The position numbers and the translations under genes were made by a program. Shown piece by piece: positions 1-7,700 of a stretch of DNA of 11,717 bases (the first letter of the stretch is position 1; the number at the start of each line of letters is the position of its first letter). The notes beneath the pieces are model-generated. The model made no database searches, was not told the origin of the DNA, and saw nothing but the letters and a program-made list of their open reading frames with translations. Origin of the DNA: Basidiobolus heterosporus B8920. Its lineage: Eukaryota; Basidiobolomycota; Basidiobolomycetes; Basidiobolales; Basidiobolaceae. Where the stretch lies: positions 1 through 11,717 of the forward strand of contig JNET01034469.1 of assembly GCA_000697455.1 (NCBI GenBank). The letters are read 5' to 3'.

Positions 1-986
1 CGGATCCAGTCGGTGCTTTCCAATGTCTTAGGTACACAGTCGATTTAACGAAATATGTATAACTTACCACTGATGAGCATATTCATAGAACCATACAAAG
101 CCTGGTATATTTTGAATCATTGTGAGTGAAAGTAGTGATATAACACAAGCGATTATCTCACACTCACTGAATCAAAACATCGAGACTGCATTTTGTTGAA
201 CGCTTGAAATGGAAATAAACTTCGGAAACGATCCGCTTTTACGAAAGAATAGTGCTTAGAATACTTTGCTTAGATTTGGGAATTCTATAACTTACGCAAT
301 GCAGATACTGATCTTAACATCACATCTTGTATATTTGGGACATCCTGGTTTGATTCTTTGGAAATTCCTTCAATATCTGATTTAATTTGTTCACCATTTT
401 GATACGTATATGGACTGTTTTGATTTGACTAATTATTACTCACTTGATTGACTGTTTACGGATCGTGGAATGTATCGTTCGATAGTTTTACTGGCACCTC
501 TCTAAAAATGGATATGAATTTTGCAAAAGGATATACTATTTTTGGAAAAAGATAATATACTTCCAAAGAGTCAATCCCATTGTGAGATTTCGACGGAATC
601 TTTTGTGTATATCCGAATTCGTCGTTCTCTAAGAAAGCAAGGGGACAAAGTGTGGGAAAATAATTGAAATTTCTAAATAGATTTCATATAAGCTTACTTC
701 TTGACGAAAACTTGGGTGTTTGATATCTGGATTATTTGTTAGGTCTGTTACGAAATATCCATGAATTAAACTATACTAACTGGTCTTTAACTTGCTCATG
801 TAGGCCACTCGAAAAGTTTATTTCTGCAATTGAGTTAGTACTCTGTACTGTGGATAAGTTGTACAGTGTATTACCAGAAGCGCTTGGCTTTGAAAAACTC
901 CACGTAACCTGTGGTTGATCTGTCATATTATGATAAAAGTCATACTCTTCAGCCTCAATCTCACCGAGTAGTTCATCGATATCCAT
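1..986 (-). CDS. HFM1/MER3-family meiotic DNA helicase, N-terminal part (multi-exon, cut by the left edge)
   Basis: Proposed exons on the minus strand, in plus coordinates: 986-781, 726-698 (29-bp micro-exon), 628-561, 501-444, 376-296, 235-168 and 101-68. A further GTAAGT donor at 67-62 opens an intron that leaves the window. All exon phases fit and give 181 residues. Introns are 54, 69, 59, 67, 60 and 66 bp; the first has a CTAAC branch site. Seen: an acidic start (MDIDELLGEIEAEEYDFY), a polar, probably disordered stretch to about residue 140, then LPDRFRSLFPF, FNKMQSRCFDS and ALYGSMNMLIS. This matches the segment of HFM1/MER3 Ski2-like helicases just before the Walker A motif (SAPTGSGKT), which would lie beyond position 1. 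Known of the family: an ATP-dependent 3'-5' DNA helicase that promotes interfering crossovers in meiosis. The ATG at 986 has A at -3 and G at +4. The family call rests on exons 5-7; exact borders of exons 3-5 are the least certain. Confidence 0.82.
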
Positions 987-1370
987 GGTAACTAATAGAA
1001 ATCAAAGAGAAGTAAAACATGAAAATATATTTATACAGTTGAGCACAATGTATGCGCATTCAAAGAGAATCATCATCAAGGATAAAAGGGTGCCATGATT
1101 CTTACCCTTCCTACCACTCTAAATCGATCAAATGGTAATGCGGCTCGTATCATCAAGTATTCTACCAATCTTAGATTCCCCTAGATGGTCTAAATGAAGC
1201 TGGATTACCAATCACTACGCCATGTCAATTAATTCGAAAAAGGCAGATCTATCAGCCTCCAGAAAGAAAAACATCGAGTGTGAGAAAGTTCGGGATCATG
1301 CGAAATGTCGGACATCTAGACTACTGAGAAATCGTAGGCCTTTGGCCGTGGTGACTACATAATTTCATAC

Positions 1371-1382
1371 TAGGCCGGCCTA
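1371..1382. repeat. Perfect 12-bp palindrome TAGGCCGGCCTA
   Basis: The sequence reads the same on both strands and is GC-rich in an AT-rich region. A related partial element (AGGCCTTTGGCC) lies about 30 bp to the left. It could bind a dimeric regulator, but no family is identified. Confidence 0.5.
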
Positions 1383-1624
1383 AGAACACAAGATAACGTA
1401 ACAATATGAGCCAAAAACGCTTATAATATTACGTTGATCGGAGAAATCTCTGCCCAAACTGGGGCAAGGGTCACTGAAATGAAAAAGGATTGATTTTTAG
1501 AATGTGGTATGTATCATACGAATTACGAATTAATAGGTTCATTGGATTCCATCGATCTTCCATTCAACAAAGATTTACTGTTACACGTCTTATCTGAGTC
1601 CGATAGATGTGCGAAAGTTCTCTA

Positions 1625-1649
1625 GAATTGGGGACTATACCCCGAATTC
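1625..1649. repeat. Imperfect inverted repeat (GAATTGGGG / CCCCGAATTC)
   Basis: The arms GAATT-GGGG and CCCC-G-AATTC flank a 6-nt centre (ACTATA), with one unpaired G in the right arm. It could form a hairpin of about 9 bp. Its role is unknown; it lies mid-way in the intergenic region rather than next to either start codon. Confidence 0.4.
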
Positions 1650-2237
1650 TCTCTTATCTCTCACGAAGTTAGGTTTGCCTGGCGTTAAATGGAAACCAGA
1701 ACAAACAGAAATGGCATTGATAGGTTCATTACTGAACAATATAGTTACCATTTTCGTCATATAGAAATACGTTCTGTCTGAAAGCGACCCAACCCACTGC
1801 TTATGAGTCGTTTCCCATCGATATTACCAGTGGCCGTTACAAATACTGTCTGGTAGTATTCGCTGTAGAGAAGTATCCTCTAAGCTTGACAATATCTTGG
1901 TTCTCTAGGCCTCACCTGGTTGAAGGGAAAAGTGCGAATATTGCTATATTTAGAAATACCCAACAATTGGGGTAAGAAATTCTTAATAAGCACGTTGTTT
2001 CCATCCTGTACCGGTAAATGAGCCCTGAGTGATCAAGGCGATGATTGGTCAGAGAAAATTTAACCCGATCAGGAAGTGATAGAAGTTAACGTATGATACA
2101 TAATGACAAAAACTGTCAATGATATCAACTAGATATTTCCCAAAATGGGGAGGAGCTAACAAAAACTCTAAATGAAAGGTCTACTGAACAGAAAACCAAA
2201 TCACCATGAGAGATACCTTCTTTCACAGAAAAAGGTG

Positions 2238-2269
2238 GAAATTTCGTCGGAATTTCAAAAGTATATATA
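2238..2269 (+). promoter_or_regulatory. Transporter core promoter: inverted repeat plus TATA box
   Basis: A TATATATA box at 2262-2269 lies 62 bp before the transporter ATG, a usual position for a fungal gene with a short leader. Directly upstream, 2238-2256 is an inverted repeat, GAAATT-tcgtcgg-AATTTC, containing a CGTCGG core and an 8-bp palindrome GAAATTTC. The repeat sits 5 bp from the TATA box and is a candidate regulator-binding site. The regulator is not known. Confidence 0.6.
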
Positions 2270-2331
2270 GTGCAACCAAGCTACCATAGAAATATCAATT
2301 ATTTTCATTTTTTATCATTTTCCAAGTGTAG

Positions 2332-3669
2332 ATGGATCCATCCCAAGAAAATACAATCTCTACTTCGCATAGTTCGAATACTAATAGATCTGCCTCTACG
2401 TTGGTGGTGGAGTCTGAGCAGCTAAAATCTCTCGATAATGAAAAGGCTTTGGTTGAGACAGAAGAATCGTATCCGGAAGGTGGCCGTGGTTGGCTTGTAG
2501 TATTTGGTGGCTTCTGCGTTCATGTTGTTGATTTCGGAATCCAAACCACATTTGGTATCTTTCAGGAGCACTATACAAATACTGTCTTTGTAGGTACAAG
2601 TCCCTCCACCATTTCTTTAATCGGCACTGTTGGTGCCGGTGTCCTAGCTTTCTCAACCTTATTCACGGGTAACTTGGCTGATCGGTTTGGTTACAAAACG
2701 ACTATTACCGTTGGCGGATGCATTCTTATTGCTGGTTTGATCCTCGCCTCTTTTTGTACCGAAGTATGGCAACTCATTCTCACTCAGGGTGTTCTTTATG
2801 GTCTTGGTGGCTCTCTGTGTTATCCACCAGCGATTAGCGCTCCATCACAATGGTTCAAAAAAAGAAGAGGATTAGCTACTGGAATGACCGTGTCTGGCTC
2901 CGGAATTGGAGGTTTAATTTTAAGTCCCATCACACAGGCCATGATTGATAAATTGGGATTCAGATGGGCTCTACGAGTTTTGGCTCTATATGCATTCGTC
3001 TTCTTATCGCTGGCTTCTTTCCTCGTGAAAAGACGTTCATTCCCAAAGCAAAAAAGCGAGAAGGAAGGTGCAGATTTTGGCTTCTTCAAGACCATCAGAT
3101 TCTGGATTTTCTTCTGCACTGGCCTCTTCACTGGTTTCGCTTATCTCGTCCCGTTCTTTTACATGCCTTCTTACGCAGTATTTGTTGGTCTCAGCTCCAG
3201 TCAAGGTGCTATGTTGGTTGCTTGTGCTAATGCTGCCTCTGCTGCTGGTCGTATTGGTACCGGATTTATTGCTGACAAGCTTGGATGTATGAATGTTCTT
3301 GGAATTTCCCTCTTCGCGGCTGGGGCGTTCTCATTTCTTTGGATGTTTTCGACTGCGGTTGCACCATTAGCCATCTATATGGTTGTGTATGGCTTCCTCG
3401 GAGGTGCTTTCCCTAGTCTCTTCCCTGTGGTCACAGCACTCCTATTCGGCACGGAAAATCTTGCCACTATCGCAGGTGCCCTTTACGCTTCAACGGCTGT
3501 TGGCGATGCTGTGGGAGCACCAATTGCTGGAGCATTGTATGATATGACAGCACCACATTACACCTATCACTGGTCTATCTTATATGTAGCAGTAGGTATG
3601 TTTTTGTGCTCTATCACCGTTATCACGCTCAAGTATAACAAATATCGGACTTTGTGGGGTCTCTTGTAA
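2332..3669 (+). CDS. MFS transporter, monocarboxylate porter (MCT/SLC16, fungal MCH-like) family
   Basis: Intronless gene for a 445-residue polytopic membrane protein with about 12 hydrophobic segments by eye. A cytosolic, Ser/Thr/Glu-rich N-terminus of about 48 residues precedes the MCT signature before helix 1, EGGRGW at 49-54 (family pattern [DE]G-x-x-x-W). Other family marks are GNLADRFG (113-120, MFS motif A), YGLGGSLCYPP (156-166), QWFKKRRGLATG (173-184) in the helix 4-5 loop, and GRIGTGFIADKLG (306-318) in the second half. The central loop, about 233-252, is short and basic. Known relatives in yeast (Mch1-5) are not monocarboxylate carriers; Mch5 imports riboflavin and others have no assigned substrate, so the substrate here cannot be named. 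The start is firm: an in-frame TAG immediately precedes the ATG. It probably sits in the plasma membrane or vacuole. Confidence 0.93.
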   Translation: MDPSQENTISTSHSSNTNRSASTLVVESEQLKSLDNEKALVETEESYPEGGRGWLVVFGGFCVHVVDFGIQTTFGIFQEHYTNTVFVGTSPSTISLIGTVGAGVLAFSTLFTGNLADRFGYKTTITVGGCILIAGLILASFCTEVWQLILTQGVLYGLGGSLCYPPAISAPSQWFKKRRGLATGMTVSGSGIGGLILSPITQAMIDKLGFRWALRVLALYAFVFLSLASFLVKRRSFPKQKSEKEGADFGFFKTIRFWIFFCTGLFTGFAYLVPFFYMPSYAVFVGLSSSQGAMLVACANAASAAGRIGTGFIADKLGCMNVLGISLFAAGAFSFLWMFSTAVAPLAIYMVVYGFLGGAFPSLFPVVTALLFGTENLATIAGALYASTAVGDAVGAPIAGALYDMTAPHYTYHWSILYVAVGMFLCSITVITLKYNKYRTLWGLL

Positions 3670-3828
3670 AAATCATCGCTTCATGATCTCCAATTCCTTC
3701 CTTGCATTCGTAATGAGAGTTTTCCATGCTTGGTTCTTTGATACTTTTGAATCAAGTATCCATTGTAATATATTTATGTCATCCTAATTATTCAGAAACC
3801 TGATTCATGAAAACCACCATTACATAGA

Positions 3829-3834
3829 AATAAA
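3829..3834 (+). terminator. Candidate poly(A) signal AATAAA of the transporter gene
   Basis: AATAAA lies 160 bp after the transporter stop codon in AT-rich sequence, with an efficiency-type element TATTTATG some 60 bp before it. This is a reasonable 3'-end signal, but cleavage sites in fungi are loosely specified, so the exact end is not fixed. Confidence 0.4.
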
Positions 3835-4747
3835 TAGCTTATTTAAACAAACACAATGTACCTATTTAATCGTGATTTTAAACATACTTTAGAGGACATC
3901 ATGATAGAAAGAATATCTGGTTAGCGGTGATGCTGAAGAATGCTGATTAAGGCGGACACCTACAGTATTACCTGATGGATCACGATATTACACCACAAGG
4001 TTCATACAGGCTGTCCAATCGTCCCTATAACTTCAGTGCTCTCAGAGTATTCAAGCTGTGCAAAGTATTGAAAAGGGGCAGGGAAAATGGAAGATTGCGG
4101 TTCATTGGTCACTCTAGAATAAACACGATGAATTCGTTCGATTGATTAAAAAGAATATCGCATCTTATGCCCATGTATTTACGTATTAATGCATACATAA
4201 GCTGACAATCCTTCCCACTGAGAAATTACGACGATAATAAATCATTGGCATTGCTAAACAACGAGTTGTTGTTGTTTATGGGCTGATCAATGTGAATTTT
4301 CCTTGTTTTTTTCATGCCTAACCGATAATATCGATTTGTTGATTCCCTTACACCCAAGCAGTCAAGAAGCCCTCACTCCTTAAACAACAATCCAACCCAA
4401 GTTAACTCTGCTGGATATTTTGTCTATATTGTTGTTGTTTTTGTCAGTACTTCTACTTTTTGAGACTTCTTATTATTCAGCATCCGGTTCTCCTAACCAC
4501 AATACAACTGATTAGACACCAATTACTCTTCGGATTATATATATACCTGCCTACCGTACTGTATCTGTTTCACTACGTAACTACAGGTTCTTCACCTTAA
4601 TTCGTTCGTTTTTTGTAACCTATTTCTCAACAATTGGCCATATCTTGGCCGGTTTTCTTGCCATTCCAGACATTTCCCCTTAGACTATTGAGACTAGCAG
4701 TTTGCTTTTACCTTTTCCAACCTCCTCGTTATCAGTAAACTTTCAAG
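3835..4747. promoter_or_regulatory. Intergenic region and promoter/leader of the XMAP215 gene
   Basis: No coding region was recognised. A TATA element (TATATATATA, 4536-4545) lies 202 bp before the XMAP215 ATG, with a CCAAT pentamer 12 bp in front of it (4519-4523). The 5' leader is pyrimidine-rich. Further upstream, TAAACAA occurs at 3844-3850 and TAAACAAC at 4255-4262 and 4381-4388. The last two each pair with a nearby GTTGTT(T) run (4265-4277 and 4429-4440) as inverted repeats. The core resembles forkhead sites, but the strict RTAAAYA pattern is not met. Confidence 0.5.
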
Positions 4748-7700
4748 ATGGCCGATAACGACTTTTCTAGCTTATCTCTTGAAGAAAAACTCACCCACAA
4801 GGTATAGTTACCTAGAAGGAAAACTCTATTCATGTTTCTCCTTATCTAATTCTTGCTCTCTCTCTCCCTCTCTCTCTCTAGGTCTGGAAAGCTCGTTTAG
4901 AAGCTTATGAAGAGCTAACCAAATTGTATAAAACCACAGATCAAGAGACAGAGTTTGACAAATATAGTGAGCACTTTAAAAAATTGGTCACCGACTCCAA
5001 TGTTGCCGCTCAAGAGGCTGGTCTAACCGCAGTGACCGCTTATGTTGAAAACGCGCCAAACCCCACCAAGTAAGTTTCCTCATAATACAGTAGCATTCTT
5101 CTTGGGGGCAATTAGTGATGCGTTTCTCCGTAATAGAACCAGAGAAGTGGTTGTCCCAGGGATTGTGGAAAAATGTCTTGGAAGTACCCGTGCAGGCACG
5201 AAAACCAAAGCAGTGGAACTGTTGCTACTATATATCGAGGTAGATGTGCCTGACCCAGTGGTGGAAAGTGTAATGGCTGGGTTAGATAGTAAGGTACCGA
5301 AAATGGTGGCAGCCACGGTCTTCTCTCTCAAGGAAATCGTTCGATTGTATGGTGCTAAGGTGGTTAATATCAAGCCCATTCTTAAAACTTTGCCCAAAAT
5401 CTTTGGACACGCTGACAAAAACGTGAGAGCTGAAGGCACCCAGTTGGTTATTGAGCTCTACAAGTGGCTTGGTCCTGCTCTCAATTCAGCTCTTCAGGAC
5501 CTAAAGCCTGTACAGGTAAACAGTCTACGAAATATCCAGTCACCGTTGAATATCTTGGCTAATCAGTGTGTAGATCAAAGAACTTAATGAAGCGTTTGAA
5601 AAACTTCCCGCTGAGAAACCTGTGGCAGAAAGGCTCCTAAGGTCTCACCAAGCCATCCAAGCCGTCGCAAGCGAGTCGCCCACACAGGATAGTAAGTCTT
5701 ACACTTTGTTATTTTCAGCCAGTTTCTTTGGTATATTAACGGTATCCCACTTAAGACGCCGGAGAAGAGAATCACTCGCAGTCCAATGAGGATAATGAGC
5801 TCGACCCTTATGACCTAGCTGATCCAGTGGATGCGTTAAAGAAATTGTCCCCATCCTTTTTCTCGGAGTTAGCCTCGACCAAATGGAAGGAGCGAAAAGA
5901 GGCTCTGGAAGGATTGTTGAGTATCGTCAAAACGCCCAAACTGGCCGACGATAACTATTCCGAGCTGATTGCGGCTTTGGCCAAACGTATCGGCGATGCT
6001 AATGTCATGGTAGGAACAGTTGCCGCCAATTGCATTGAAGCTATTGCTCTTGGTCTTCGCAAAAATTTCAGCCCACACAAAGCCACGGTGATCCCACCAG
6101 TGTTAGAAAAGCTCAAAGAGAAAAAGCAAACCATAGTGGATGCTATGCGGGCATGTTTGGATGCTGTTTTTACTACAGTGGATCTATCAGATATTGTGGA
6201 AGAGGTAACAGCTGCATCGGGACACAAGAATCCTCAGGTTAAAGCTGAAACCCATAGATGGCTGACTCGATCTCTGAAAATCATTAAAGTGGCTCCAGGC
6301 AAAGGGGAGATCAAATGGATAAGCGAGCTTTTCCTCAAAGGACTGGATGATGGTGACACGAATGTTCGTGATGCAGCGGCAGAGGGCTTGGGCACATTAA
6401 TGAAAGCGGTAGGGGAGAAGGTTCTGGCTCCTTTCATCGAGAAACTTGACAAAATCAAAGAAGCCAAGGTTCGGGAATATTTTGACAAGGCCGAAGTGAA
6501 GGTGGTTCAATCTGTACCCAAGAAACCTGTAGCGGCTGCTAAGAAATCGGCACCGTTACCACGAAAGCCTGCACCTCCTGCTGTATCGAACGACTCCAAC
6601 AAGGCCATGAACGATGCTCTTGACGAGAATTTGATCACAAGTATCCCAGTCGCTCCTAAGGCTAAGCCTCCTGCAAGACTGGCTGCTAGATTGGCGAAGA
6701 AACCAGTTTCCGCTGAAGAACAGCCACCAGCCGCCTCAACACCGGCAAAAGCAGCTCCTAAGGCAGCTCCACCTAAACCTGCAGCCACCAAAGGAGCTCC
6801 GGTGAAAGTTGCTGCTGTTAAGCTTAAGCCAGACGAGCCTATTAGATTCAAATTCTCTAATGACGACTTCGAAGCTCGCGTACCCGAGGTAATACCTGAG
6901 GCTATTCTTAAGGAGCTCTTATCAAGTAATTGGAAGAGTAGATTGGCGGCTATGGAATCGCTACAAACACATCTTGAAGCAAACCTGGATAGCACCGAGC
7001 CAGAATTGATAGTACGCCAGCTGGTCAAGAAACCAGGATTCAAAGAGGTGAACTTCCAGGTATCTACCAAAATGTACGGAATTTTCCAATTACTCTGTGA
7101 GAAAGCACCCTCCTTCTCTAAGGGTTGCGCTGTCTTGACCGTTTCTGGAATGGCCGAGAAACTTGGTGATATCAAGCTGAAAAAGCCGGCAGGTGAATGC
7201 TTCTCTGCATACGGAGAAAAGTATTCTTTACAATTTGTTCTCCACCATGGCTATGAATCGTGGAAGAAGGCGAAGAGTCCTAAGGTTTTGGCCGACTCTT
7301 TGGTGTGGATTCGCGAAACCATCCTGGAATTCGGAATTGTAGGTCTGGATGTACGTGAGCTCATTGAATTTCTGAAAACAGCCCTTGGTAGCTCCAATGC
7401 TGCAGTTAGAAACAATTCCGTTTCCGTTCTAGGCTGCCTCCACATGTATGTGGGGCCTGATATACGTTCATTCGTCCAAGAGTTAAGCTCTGCGCAACTT
7501 TCAAATATTGATGCGGAGTTTGCGAAAGTGGCGGGCCAAACCCCACCCGAACCTACCAAAGGATTAGCCTTATTAGAGACGGTCGCCGCTGCTCCTAGCG
7601 GCAAAGGTGGGGCAGCAAAGTCTACCGACCTTCTTGATGATCTCTTCCCCCGCGTTGATATCAGTTCGCAAATCAACAGCAAGCTTCTCAAACAGCTTGA

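Larger units (their letters stand above)
987..2331. other. Divergent intergenic region between the helicase and the transporter
   Basis: About 1.35 kb with no ORF above 60 codons and no spliced gene I could assemble. It should hold the promoters of both flanking, divergently transcribed genes. The only clear core promoter element is the TATA box near the transporter. I saw no TATA close to the helicase start. Two short palindromic sequences lie inside (1371-1382 and about 1625-1649), plus a weak 6-bp-arm hairpin at 1842-1860. No tRNA, rRNA or transposon ends were recognised. Confidence 0.6.

Noticed and set aside
236-295. Alternative shorter intron ends (27 bp, or a GTATCT donor) for helicase intron 5
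   Set aside because: The GTAAGT donor with the acceptor at 236-237 gives a 60-bp intron and the join LRSVSALP-DRFRSLF, which best matches the family; the alternatives insert extra residues or need a 27-bp intron.
502-560. Reading straight through 502-560 on the minus strand as helicase coding sequence
   Set aside because: It is open but very T-rich, gives an odd hydrophobic stretch (YYLFPKIVYPF) and soon meets a stop. Removing it as a 59-bp intron keeps the frame and leaves a polar sequence like its surroundings.
736-918. Plus-strand ORF of 60 codons preceded by a perfect TACTAAC and a TAG acceptor-like site (774-803)
   Set aside because: It lies antisense to helicase exon 1 and shows no recognisable domain. 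The minus-strand reading joins in phase to a clear MER3/HFM1 segment, so the plus-strand signals are taken as chance.
1536-1545. GGTTCATTGG, also at 4099-4108 and partly at 1723-1730, as a tRNA B box or a dispersed repeat
   Set aside because: The pattern departs from the B-box consensus, there is no A box or cloverleaf around it, and a 10-base match is too short to call a repeat family.
2396-3292. Small ORFs on both strands inside the transporter gene
   Set aside because: They are frame shadows of a complete, well-conserved MFS protein, without promoters or domains of their own.
3844-3853. AAACAAACA as a meiotic FLEX site for the helicase gene
   Set aside because: It lies downstream of the transporter, far from the helicase promoter, and lacks the leading G of the S. 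pombe Mei4 consensus.
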